Assembly (NCBI GenBank): GCA_905372875.1
Contig: CAJPQU010000008.1
Coordinates: 1 to 23,684, forward strand
Direction of reading: 5' to 3'
Source of the DNA: an uncultured Schwartzia sp.
GTDB lineage: Bacteria; Bacillota; Negativicutes; Selenomonadales; Selenomonadaceae
Length of the DNA: 23,684 nucleotides
Position 1 is the first letter of the stretch; each line of letters opens with the position of its first letter. Positions 15,330-22,765 of the stretch are shown here, one piece after another. The notes beneath the pieces are model-generated. The model did no database searches. It worked only from the letters and a program-made list of their open reading frames with translations, and was not told where the DNA came from. The position numbers were made by a program, and so were the translations under genes.

Positions 15330-16322
15330 CTATGGTTCTATCGTTTTCCTGTCCAAAAAAGCGGCGCCAAATACTTTAACAGTATAATAAAGGCCAATGA
15401 CAAAAGGGATATATTCCGCGATGAGACGCCAGCACACCGCAATGATACCCACCGTACCCGCCGGCACCATCTCACTAAAAAGGAGAACGAATCCTCCTTC
15501 GGCGATCCCCGAGCCCCCCGGCGTTGGCGTGAAATAGAGCAGCATGTTTAAAAAAATCATGCGGCCCATAACCGTATACCAGTCCGTTCCCTGAACGCCC
15601 AACCCCAAAAAGAGACACGGGACCACCGCGTAAATCGCGATGAGAGACAGGCCTGATTCGGCGAAAACCAACAACATGGCTTTAGGAGATGAGCCTAAAA
15701 GTCGAATGGCGTTCCGTGTATCCCGATAGATATTGAGAAAAGTCCGACGGCGAGGCAAGGCCAGCTTCCGCGCAATCCGAACGGCCAGATGATTCAGGAG
15801 ATTCGCCCGAATCGCGGCGCCTAAGGCAGCAAAGAGAAGAAATACCGTAAAGGAGATCACGCCCAAACGCGCATTAGATACCCCCGGCAGAATATGCGCG
15901 TCATGCCAGAAAATGAAAGGCAGACAAAACAGTAAAAATAAGATGGAAACAATGGTCCGCACGAAGACGAGAACCGTCGCCTTCCCCGTGGGAACGCCGG
16001 CCTTTCGCAAAAACATCAGCTGCGCCACCGCGCCACCGGTAGCTCCGGGTGTCAGGAGAGCCAAGAAGTAATTGCCGAAAACCACCTGAACCGCTTGCGA
16101 AAGCGTGATATCTTCTTTAGAAATATGCACCAAATGCATGAGACGGCTGCCATCTAAAAATAAGCCCAGGGCGACGAACCCCATGGCCATAGCCAGGGAC
16201 CACGGCTGAAACAGGGTTAAATTCGTAAGCGTATGAATATCTACCGTGAAATAAATCACCCCGCCGGATATGACGAATACCAGCATCACCAGGCATATAA
16301 GCCGCTTATAGAATCTGTTCAT
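15330..16322 (-). CDS. UPF0104 / LPG-synthase-TM-type membrane protein (possible lipid flippase)
   Basis: This 330-residue polytopic membrane protein resembles the UPF0104 family, related to the flippase part of MprF (lysylphosphatidylglycerol synthase TM region). Around eight hydrophobic segments can be counted. A glycine-rich LLTPGATGGAVAQLMFLRKAGVP loop (near 94-117) and the C-terminal YFTPTPGGSGIAEGGFVLLFS motif are the family's typical conserved parts. No aminoacyl-transferase domain is attached. The ATG at 16322 overlaps the 3' end of the deacetylase gene by 17 bases, with AAGGAG seven bases upstream, indicating translational coupling. A role in moving or modifying an envelope lipid is inference. 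Confidence 0.85.
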   Translation of the reverse strand: MNRFYKRLICLVMLVFVISGGVIYFTVDIHTLTNLTLFQPWSLAMAMGFVALGLFLDGSRLMHLVHISKEDITLSQAVQVVFGNYFLALLTPGATGGAVAQLMFLRKAGVPTGKATVLVFVRTIVSILFLLFCLPFIFWHDAHILPGVSNARLGVISFTVFLLFAALGAAIRANLLNHLAVRIARKLALPRRRTFLNIYRDTRNAIRLLGSSPKAMLLVFAESGLSLIAIYAVVPCLFLGLGVQGTDWYTVMGRMIFLNMLLYFTPTPGGSGIAEGGFVLLFSEMVPAGTVGIIAVCWRLIAEYIPFVIGLYYTVKVFGAAFLDRKTIEP

Positions 16323-17169
16323 CCGTTAACTCCTTGTACGAAATCAACTCGATGTGATGCTCTTTGATATACAGCAGAACGGCCGGGGACGTAATGGCGG
16401 TTAATTCTTCACGCCAATGGTAGTGCCAATGATAAATCGCGTCTAGTACCTTATCGTCCTGCCCCGGATGCACCATGATCTCTGACGTTCCTTCCGGAAG
16501 CGCCTGCAAAATGGCGAGAAAATGCGCCGGCAGCATGTGACCGCCGGCCAGCATTCCAAAAAAATGTGCGGGCGTCAGAATCCCTGCTGCCTGGATTTTA
16601 GGTCGGGCCCAGCGGGCGCAAAAAGTCAACCCGGCCTTGGCCAGATGCCGGAAAAACGGTGCTGCATATCCGCCGGTAAAGAAATAATCTTCTCCCGGCA
16701 AACGCATTTTTCTTAAGCCATACTTTCTCGCCAAGGAAAGAACAACGGCAATGATCTGGGGCAGAACGTGAAGATGTTGATGACTGTCAATATGAGAGAG
16801 AGATAAGCCCAATGCCTTAGCCCGAAGAATCTGTGCTTCGCACTCAGCGCTCACTTCCGAGAGAACAATTTTCCCGGCCAGAAACTTTTTAATAAAAATC
16901 ATATGATTCGGCCAAAGACGGCCGTCAGCCCCTATTAAGCTGAGGATCTTGTCCGGAGACAAAACTGGACGTTCCGCCACTAAGGTCAGATGTATCCCTA
17001 CACCCAAACCGGGATTCTCCCGCGCCAAAACCGCCGCTTCCTCCGCCGCGCTTCCCCCCGCCATGAAGGAAGTACTCCGCAGGCAGCCCTGTCGGTACCC
17101 CTCTATAATACCATGATTGACTCCGCTATGCAGGCCAAAATCATCGGCATTTACGATCAGTCGCTTCAT
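16306..17169 (-). CDS. YdjC/ChbG/HpnK-family carbohydrate deacetylase
   Basis: This 287-residue protein belongs to the YdjC family of metal-dependent deacetylases. ChbG deacetylates chito-oligosaccharides, and HpnK-type members are found with hopanoid or glycolipid genes. The metal-site motifs are clear: NADDFGLHSGVNHGI near residue 7 (the two aspartates), GVGIHLTL (His near 79), DSHQHLHVLP (near 127-136) and EIMVHPG near the C-terminus. No signal peptide is visible, so it likely works in the cytosol. It follows folE2 by 25 bases and overlaps the downstream membrane-protein gene, suggesting a shared substrate, perhaps a lipid-linked sugar. The real substrate is unknown. Confidence 0.9.
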   Translation of the reverse strand: MKRLIVNADDFGLHSGVNHGIIEGYRQGCLRSTSFMAGGSAAEEAAVLARENPGLGVGIHLTLVAERPVLSPDKILSLIGADGRLWPNHMIFIKKFLAGKIVLSEVSAECEAQILRAKALGLSLSHIDSHQHLHVLPQIIAVVLSLARKYGLRKMRLPGEDYFFTGGYAAPFFRHLAKAGLTFCARWARPKIQAAGILTPAHFFGMLAGGHMLPAHFLAILQALPEGTSEIMVHPGQDDKVLDAIYHWHYHWREELTAITSPAVLLYIKEHHIELISYKELTDEQIL

Positions 17170-17194
17170 TATCAGGCCGCCTTATCCGCACACT

Positions 17195-17986
17195 TTATAT
17201 TTCCACAAACTCTTCATGGCTAGCGAAAGCATTATGATTGTGTATCGACTCAAAATTCTCACATTCCAACGCGAACCATTGCAGTCCCGGCAGACGCCGG
17301 AGGGCCAAGACTGAATCACGCAGGATGTCTTCTACGAATTTCGGATTCTCGTAGGCTCGCTCGGTGACGTATTTCTCATCCTCACGCTTTAAGAGCGGAT
17401 ACACCGGACAGGATCCCTGCGCTTCCAGAAGTTCCGCCAAATCTTCAATATAGATGCAGTCCTGATCCACCGCAAATCGAACCCTCGCTCGAATCAGGCT
17501 GCGCTGATTATGGGCACCGTAGGCCGCGATAGCTTTGCTGCACGGACAAAGCGACGTAACGGGGACTTCTACCCGCAGGGTAAAGGCCATGGGTTCTCCG
17601 CGCTTTTTCGTTCCCGAAAAACAACAATCCAAATCAAGGCAGGAATACTGCCGGGTAACCGGCGCTTCCCGGTCAATAAAATACTTAAACCGAATCGCTA
17701 AGTCCGCTGAAGGAGCCGACAAATGCGACATGGCCTCTTCCAAAATGACTTCCATTTCGTGTTCTGCCACGGGTTTTCGACTCCATGGATAAAGGATCTC
17801 CAAAAATCGGCTCATGTGCGTCCCCTTATAATGCTCCGGCAGGGACACGGTGAAGCGAATGCACGCCAAAACCTGCTGAAAGCCGCCGTCTTTCATTTTA
17901 ATCAGCAAAGGCAAGTGTACCTCGTTAATCCCCACCTTCTGGATCGCAATGCCCCGTTGATCCGTGCTGCTCTGTATATCTTCCAT
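17195..17986 (-). CDS. folE2: GTP cyclohydrolase FolE2 (type IB)
   Basis: FolE2 converts GTP to 7,8-dihydroneopterin triphosphate, the precursor of both folate and queuosine. It is the variant that can use metals other than zinc. The 263-residue sequence shows the FolE2 hallmarks VPVTSLCPCSKAIAAYGAHNQR (near 143-164), which contains the conserved active-site cysteine, and SIHNHNAFA near the C-terminus. The central IDREAPVTRQYSCLDLDC segment is typical. The ATG at 17986 lies four bases after the queC stop, with AAAGGCGGG upstream. Its pairing with queC argues that it feeds the deazapurine pathway, but folate synthesis could share it. Confidence 0.94.
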   Translation of the reverse strand: MEDIQSSTDQRGIAIQKVGINEVHLPLLIKMKDGGFQQVLACIRFTVSLPEHYKGTHMSRFLEILYPWSRKPVAEHEMEVILEEAMSHLSAPSADLAIRFKYFIDREAPVTRQYSCLDLDCCFSGTKKRGEPMAFTLRVEVPVTSLCPCSKAIAAYGAHNQRSLIRARVRFAVDQDCIYIEDLAELLEAQGSCPVYPLLKREDEKYVTERAYENPKFVEDILRDSVLALRRLPGLQWFALECENFESIHNHNAFASHEEFVEI

Positions 17987-17990
17987 GATC

Positions 17991-18671
17991 TCATGCCCGC
18001 CTTTCGTAGGAAATGGGATCAGGAATCCCTGCTTCTTGAAAGCCTTTCAGGCGAAGCTGGCAACTGTCACAGACGCCGCAGGCTTTTTCCCCACCTCGAT
18101 AACAGCTATGGGTAAGGGCAAGTGGTGCTTGCAGGCGGCTTCCCAAGAGAACGATTTCCTTTTTGGAGAGCATCTGCAAAGGAGCTTCAATCGTAATGGA
18201 TTTCCCATCCACCGCTGCCGCTTTCGTAGAAAAATCCGCCAGCGACTGAAAACGACTGATGAATTCGGGGCGGCAATCCGGATACCCCGAATAGTCCACT
18301 GCATTAACCCCAATGAACACGGAACGCGCCTCTATCACTTCGGCATAGGATAAGGCGTAGCTCAAAAAAATGAGGTTGCGAGCGGGAACATAGGTCACCG
18401 GAACCGTTTCCCGCTCCACGATCCCCGCGGGAACGTCTATGGCTGAATCCGTCAGCGCCGAGCCGCCGATAGCGTCCATGTTCGTTTTCACAATGAGATG
18501 GCGGCGAACACCATAAAACTTCGCTACCTTCTTAGCGCTCATCAGCTCGATCTTATGACGCTGATGGTAGTCAAAGCTGATGGGGAAAAGCGTCATTCCT
18601 TGACTTTTCGCCACAGCCATACACACCGTGGAATCCAGTCCGCCGGAAAGGAGCACCACGGCTTTATCCAT
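17991..18671 (-). CDS. queC: 7-cyano-7-deazaguanine synthase QueC
   Basis: QueC turns 7-carboxy-7-deazaguanine into preQ0 with ATP and ammonia, on the way to queuosine in tRNA. The 226 residues include the N-terminal PP-loop SGGLDSTVC (residues 9-17) and the C-terminal zinc-binding cysteines in CYRGGEKACGVCDSCQLR. The DYHQRHKIEL segment is also typical. Its ATG at 18671 overlaps the rpe stop by eight bases, and the gap to folE2 is four bases. The middle steps (queD, queE) are not in this window, so they must be encoded elsewhere or bypassed. Confidence 0.96.
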   Translation of the reverse strand: MDKAVVLLSGGLDSTVCMAVAKSQGMTLFPISFDYHQRHKIELMSAKKVAKFYGVRRHLIVKTNMDAIGGSALTDSAIDVPAGIVERETVPVTYVPARNLIFLSYALSYAEVIEARSVFIGVNAVDYSGYPDCRPEFISRFQSLADFSTKAAAVDGKSITIEAPLQMLSKKEIVLLGSRLQAPLALTHSCYRGGEKACGVCDSCQLRLKGFQEAGIPDPISYERRA

Positions 18672-19326
18672 GAAGGTCTCCCCTTCCCCGCAGCGCTTCT
18701 ATCGTCTGTGCCATGTCTGGGCTGCCATAAACAGCGGAACCGGCCACCAGCACGTTAGCTCCAGCCGCTATGACATCCGCCGCCGTCTCTTCGTTGATAC
18801 CGCCATCTACTTCCAAATCAATGGGCCCGCCGCATTCCTCAATCATCCGACGAAGCCGCTGAATCTTCTCTATCATGGCGGGAATAAATTTCTGTCCGCC
18901 AAACCCCGGGTTCACCGTCATGAGCAAAATCATGTCCACATCGCACAAAAGCGCTTCCGCCATCACAGCCGGAGTTCCCGGATTCAAAGCGATACCCGCC
19001 CGGCAACCGCAGGCTTTAATAATCTGAATAACCCGATGGGGATGCGGCGTCGCTTCCACATGGAAAGTGATAATGTCCGCACCCGCGTCGGCAAAGGCTT
19101 CGACCGCTTCCCCGGGGCGTTCAATCATCAGGTGGACGTCAAAAACTCTTTGCGCATGGGGACGCAGCCACTTAATCACCGGTGCACCCAAGGTAAGATT
19201 AGGAACGAATCGACCATCCATTACGTCGATATGAATATAATCGGCCCCGGCTGCTTCAGCTCGCCGAATCTCTTCTCCCAGACACGAAAAATCAGCTGAC
19301 AGAATGGAGGGGGCTATCTTGATCAT
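18664..19326 (-). CDS. rpe: Ribulose-phosphate 3-epimerase
   Basis: Rpe interconverts ribulose 5-phosphate and xylulose 5-phosphate in the pentose phosphate pathway, making the substrate of transketolase, also in this window. From the ATG at 19326 it has 220 residues, starting MIKIAPSILSADFSCLGEEI; a TTG seven codons upstream is rejected. TIM-barrel motifs are visible: HIDVMDGRFVPNLTLG (metal-binding His and Asp), HLMIERP, TVNPGFGGQKF and the C-terminal EVDGGINEETA with phosphate-binding residues VAGSAVYG. It starts 23 bases after the prkC stop and overlaps queC. In Bacillus rsgA lies between prkC and rpe; here it is missing. Confidence 0.96.
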   Translation of the reverse strand: MIKIAPSILSADFSCLGEEIRRAEAAGADYIHIDVMDGRFVPNLTLGAPVIKWLRPHAQRVFDVHLMIERPGEAVEAFADAGADIITFHVEATPHPHRVIQIIKACGCRAGIALNPGTPAVMAEALLCDVDMILLMTVNPGFGGQKFIPAMIEKIQRLRRMIEECGGPIDLEVDGGINEETAADVIAAGANVLVAGSAVYGSPDMAQTIEALRGRGDLHG

Positions 19327-19349
19327 AGAATCACGCTCTTTCCTCAATT

Positions 19350-21080
19350 CTATTTATCACTTTTTCCGCCGCTGCCACTGCGGCTGGGTGGTGAATTACC
19401 GTCGGATTTCCCCTCATTTTTCCCGCCGGTCGATCCTTTCGCGGCCACTACAAAATCAACCTCCGCCCCTTCTTCCATTGATGTGCCGCCCACCGGCGTC
19501 TGGCTGATGATAGTTCCAGGCGCCTGCTTACTGGCCTGCCGGGTAACAGAACCTACCTTCAAGCGGATGGACGCAAGGCCGGTGCGTGCTGCTTCCACGG
19601 TTCCGCCGGTATAGTCGGGAACACGGACCGTCTTGATCTGTTTTCCCTTACTGATAGTCAAATCAACACTGGACCCCTTGGCGATCTTAGCTCCAGGAGC
19701 TGGTTCCTGCTCTAAGATCGTACCAGTATCGGACTCCGCCTCCTTCTCGTACACACTGCCCACTTTCAATCCCATCTTACCCAGTTTGTCCTCCGCCGCC
19801 CGCCGGGATAGCCCTTTTAAATCCGGCATCGTCAACTCTTCGCCACCGCGGCTGACGTAGATGGTGACCACACGTTCTTCCTTGACGCTGCTCCCGGCCT
19901 CCGGTGATTGAGATACCACCTGCCCCGGCGGTGTTTTCTCATCATAAATCTCCGCCACGTTGACCCTAAGTTTCCTCGCTTCTAAAAGCTGGGTCGCCAA
20001 TGCCATCTGTCGGCCCACCACATCGGGAACTTCCACTTCGGTCGCACTCCAAAATTTGCCGAAAGAAAGGAATGCCCCCACCGCAAAACCCGCAAATAGG
20101 ACGAAAATAATCCCCAAGATAAACTTTTTCGTTTTATAGATCGGAAGGGGTTCCCCTGCCTCTTCCCCGTTCTCCATCTCATAGTCATCCGTCTCCGCCG
20201 AATCCAGGCGCCGGGTCATTTCCTGTTCGGGGACCGGAATGGCGATCGTGCCGCCAAAGCCCAACATGCGCTCCGCCTGCACGATATCCTCAATCAGTTC
20301 AAAGCTGTCTGGGCGCTCCTCAGGATCTTTCGTCAACGCTTTAAGAACAATGGCCTCAACGATCGGGGGAATATGGCCATCGATCTGCCGAAGCGCCAAA
20401 GGTTCCTCCTGAAGATGCTTCAATGCTACGCTGACCGTAGTTTCCCCATGAAAAGGCAGACGGCCGGTAAGCATCTCATAAAGAACGATCCCTAAGGAAT
20501 AAACGTCAGATTTTGGCGTGATCTTCGTCCCTTTGGCCTGTTCGGGAGAAAAGTAATGGACAGATCCCACCACATTGCCATCATAGGTCATGGTTGTCGA
20601 AGTGATCGCTCGGGCGATTCCAAAGTCAGCGACTTTCACCCGGCCATCCGAAGTCACAAGGATATTATGCGGCTTAATATCGCAATGTACCAGATGATTC
20701 GCGTGGGCGTGCGCCAAAGCACAGGCAATCTCCCGAGCAATCCGCAGGGACAGATCCACAGAAAGCGGTCCTTCACGCTGAATGAGGGTCTTCAGCGTCT
20801 CGCCTGCAATGTATTCCATGATGATGTAATGACGGTTTTTGTCTTCCCCTACATCATAGATACTGACGATATTCGGATGGGAAAGGCGAGCCGCTCCCTG
20901 TGCCTCCTGCTGAAAGCGCCGCAGAAATTCTTCATCACTGGCTAACTGCGCATGGAGAATCTTCACGGCCACAATACGATCCAAGATCCTATCGTGTGCC
21001 TTATAGACGTCGGCCATGCCGCCGCTGCCAACGTGTTCTATGATCTCATAACGTTGCCCTAAAACATCGGGTTCCATCAT
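19350..21080 (-). CDS. prkC: PASTA-domain Ser/Thr protein kinase (PrkC/StkP type)
   Basis: This is a membrane Ser/Thr kinase that senses peptidoglycan fragments through external PASTA domains. From the ATG at 21080 (AGGAGG four bases upstream; a second ATG follows at once) it has 576 residues. A start at 21146 would overlap prpC and lacks a site. The kinase domain shows GSGGMADVY (18-26), Lys40, HCDIKPHN (132-139), DFG (152-154) and SPEQAKG. A charged juxtamembrane region precedes one TM helix (about 320-340), then three PASTA repeats (about 348-411, 415-479, 483-548) and a Ser/Gly-rich tail. HCD replaces the more usual HRD. prpC lies 43 bases upstream. Confidence 0.96.
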   Translation of the reverse strand: MMEPDVLGQRYEIIEHVGSGGMADVYKAHDRILDRIVAVKILHAQLASDEEFLRRFQQEAQGAARLSHPNIVSIYDVGEDKNRHYIIMEYIAGETLKTLIQREGPLSVDLSLRIAREIACALAHAHANHLVHCDIKPHNILVTSDGRVKVADFGIARAITSTTMTYDGNVVGSVHYFSPEQAKGTKITPKSDVYSLGIVLYEMLTGRLPFHGETTVSVALKHLQEEPLALRQIDGHIPPIVEAIVLKALTKDPEERPDSFELIEDIVQAERMLGFGGTIAIPVPEQEMTRRLDSAETDDYEMENGEEAGEPLPIYKTKKFILGIIFVLFAGFAVGAFLSFGKFWSATEVEVPDVVGRQMALATQLLEARKLRVNVAEIYDEKTPPGQVVSQSPEAGSSVKEERVVTIYVSRGGEELTMPDLKGLSRRAAEDKLGKMGLKVGSVYEKEAESDTGTILEQEPAPGAKIAKGSSVDLTISKGKQIKTVRVPDYTGGTVEAARTGLASIRLKVGSVTRQASKQAPGTIISQTPVGGTSMEEGAEVDFVVAAKGSTGGKNEGKSDGNSPPSRSGSGGKSDK

Positions 21081-21123
21081 GTCCCCTCCTGACGTAATTG
21101 TGCCCTCTCGCCGCTGTGGAAAA

Positions 21124-21828
21124 TCAAGCCCCATAGCAGACGACAACGACGCTGATGTTGTCCTGGCTGTCTAAAGCCAGAGCCCGTTCCACTAAAGCCG
21201 CAGCTTTATCATCGCGGCGATTTTCTGTCAAAACTTGCCGTATCTCTTCATCTGTCACGGCCGAGGTCAACCCATCACTGCACAAAATCAGGGTATCTCC
21301 ATCACAAAGAGGAAAAACGCCCGTGTCCACACTTAAATCCTGCTCTGTCCCTACCGCACGGGTAATCATGTTCCGCTGCGGATGGAAGCGCGCTTCTTCG
21401 CGGGTAATAGAACCCTTCGCCACTAAATCCGCCACCAGTGAATGATCCCGCGTGATCTGCTGCAGTGCTCCCGCCCGAAAAAGATAAAGGCGGCTATCTC
21501 CCACATGCGCCCAATACGCCATGGCCGCCTCAAGGTGAAGCAAAGTGACGGTAGTTCCCATGCCATCATATTCCTGATGCGACCGTGCCATCGCTAAGAT
21601 CGCCTCATTCGCCGCCATCACCGCCTGTCGAAGCTCCGCTTCGTGGAGCGGGCGCTTGGTTGTCTGGGCCTGTATGGTTTTCACCGCCAAACCGCTGGCC
21701 ACTTCTCCTCCCGCGCGCCCGCCCATGCCGTCGGCCACCATATAGATCTCGGGAGGGAAAATCGCCAGACTGTCCTCGTTATTCTCGCGAACTTTGCCAA
21801 TGTCTGACGCCTGATACACCTTGGTCAT
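21124..21828 (-). CDS. prpC: PP2C-family Ser/Thr phosphatase (PrpC/Stp type)
   Basis: This is the partner phosphatase of the PASTA kinase, a metal-dependent PP2C enzyme. The ATG at 21828 is preferred (AGGTGA five bases upstream, and the product then begins MTKVYQASDIGKVRENNEDS) over a GTG three codons earlier, giving 234 residues. PP2C motifs carrying metal-binding aspartates are DGMGGRAGGEVAS (near 34-46), HVGDSRLYLFR, CSDGLTSAVTDEE and QDNISVVVV. It is cytosolic, with no TM segment. It lies between the FHA gene and prkC, so writer, eraser and reader of Ser/Thr phosphorylation are encoded together. Confidence 0.95.
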   Translation of the reverse strand: MTKVYQASDIGKVRENNEDSLAIFPPEIYMVADGMGGRAGGEVASGLAVKTIQAQTTKRPLHEAELRQAVMAANEAILAMARSHQEYDGMGTTVTLLHLEAAMAYWAHVGDSRLYLFRAGALQQITRDHSLVADLVAKGSITREEARFHPQRNMITRAVGTEQDLSVDTGVFPLCDGDTLILCSDGLTSAVTDEEIRQVLTENRRDDKAAALVERALALDSQDNISVVVVCYGA

Positions 21829-21833
21829 CCTCG

Positions 21834-21920
21834 TCACCTCACAAACAGCAAAATGATGCTGCCCATCTGTAGTTTGGGTTTATGATCACAAATGTGCCTG
21901 TTCTCAGCTCCTGTTGCCAT
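21834..21920 (-). CDS. Possible 28-residue peptide between fhaA and prpC
   Basis: A short reading frame starts at ATG 21920, two bases after AGGAG, and ends with TGA inside the ribosome binding site of prpC. Its product begins MATGAENRHICDHKPKL and ends in a hydrophobic LFVR. I recognise no family. The Shine-Dalgarno sequence is close but unusually tight, and the stop placement would suit translational coupling to prpC. It could also be a chance frame or a remnant of a lost gene, since a second FHA gene and cell-wall genes often lie here in relatives. Confidence 0.25.
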   Translation of the reverse strand: MATGAENRHICDHKPKLQMGSIILLFVR

Positions 21921-21936
21921 GACTCCTCGCACGTTC

Positions 21937-22680
21937 TTAAAGTACCTCATAAAGCAGCTGTGTACTTCCCATGCGAATCTCATCGCCATCCTGCAAAACA
22001 CTCTCCACGACAGGTATGCCGTTGACCAGCGTACCGTTCAAACTGCCTGCGTCGCGCAGGACATGACGATGCCGGCGATATTCAATACCGGCGTGGAGAC
22101 GGGAAACGTTAACATCCGTAAGACTGAATTCGTTTTTATCCCGGCGGCCGATGTATATTGTATGTTCCCCAAAGGAAAGTGTGGCCTGTTTATCCGGCCC
22201 TTCCACCACTGTCAATGACGCCAATTCCCGCTTGGGTGGCAGGTTGAGCGGCATATCAAAGGAAGTTCGCGCCAAAACTAAGGTCCCTCCCGCTGCCTTG
22301 TCGTCTGATAAAACGGCATCTTCCGACTCAAAGCAGGAAGTGATTTTACACCGGCCCAACCGCAGCGCTTCATCTTCTGTCAAGCGAATGTGCAGCCTCT
22401 CATCCATGTAGGCATCGGTTAAAATCAACAGCTTTTCGACGTACACATGAAGATCTTCCAAAAAGCGTCTCGACGAAAGCCGGCGATAATCTTCGGGATT
22501 GAGCCGCAGCGCAAACGCATTCGGCACGAAATCGCCCCGGGGACTTTTTTTGCGACGATCCCAAAGCACCCGTTCTATTGCCTTTTCCACTTCAACCGGT
22601 TCCAACGCACTGCCAAACCGGCGGTGGAAAAAGCCTTCGATATTCTTCCCGAAAAAATCTTCCCATCCCGCAAACCCCAT
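21937..22680 (-). CDS. fhaA: FhaA-like protein: DUF3662 plus FHA domain
   Basis: This 247-residue cytosolic protein has two domains. The N-terminal half (about 1-120) matches DUF3662, with FFGKNIEGFFHRRFGSALEPVEVEKAIERVL. The C-terminal FHA domain (about 165-247) has the phosphothreonine-binding set: IGRRDKNEFSL, SRLHAGIE and DAGSLNGTLVNG. FhaA proteins in Actinobacteria and Firmicutes bind phosphorylated targets of the PASTA kinase and regulate wall synthesis, and this one is encoded two or three genes before prkC. The ATG at 22680 has GAGGAGAG upstream. It is the first gene behind a very good promoter. Targets are unknown here. Confidence 0.9.
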   Translation of the reverse strand: MGFAGWEDFFGKNIEGFFHRRFGSALEPVEVEKAIERVLWDRRKKSPRGDFVPNAFALRLNPEDYRRLSSRRFLEDLHVYVEKLLILTDAYMDERLHIRLTEDEALRLGRCKITSCFESEDAVLSDDKAAGGTLVLARTSFDMPLNLPPKRELASLTVVEGPDKQATLSFGEHTIYIGRRDKNEFSLTDVNVSRLHAGIEYRRHRHVLRDAGSLNGTLVNGIPVVESVLQDGDEIRMGSTQLLYEVL

Positions 22681-22736
22681 GCCTATTTTCTCTCCTCAAC
22701 ACCAAGAAAGTCCCCTGACCAGATATCTTCAAAAGT

Positions 22737-22765
22737 ATTATACGGCGCAAAGCCTTCTTCGTCAA
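22737..22765 (-). promoter_or_regulatory. Sigma-A promoter of the fhaA-prpC-prkC unit
   Basis: The minus strand reads TTGACG, exactly 17 bases, then a perfect TATAAT. The rlmN stop codon TGA (22764-22762) lies inside the -35 box. Transcription would start near 22730, about 50 bases before the fhaA ATG. The rest of the short gap holds the ribosome binding site and nothing else I can identify. Confidence 0.85.
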
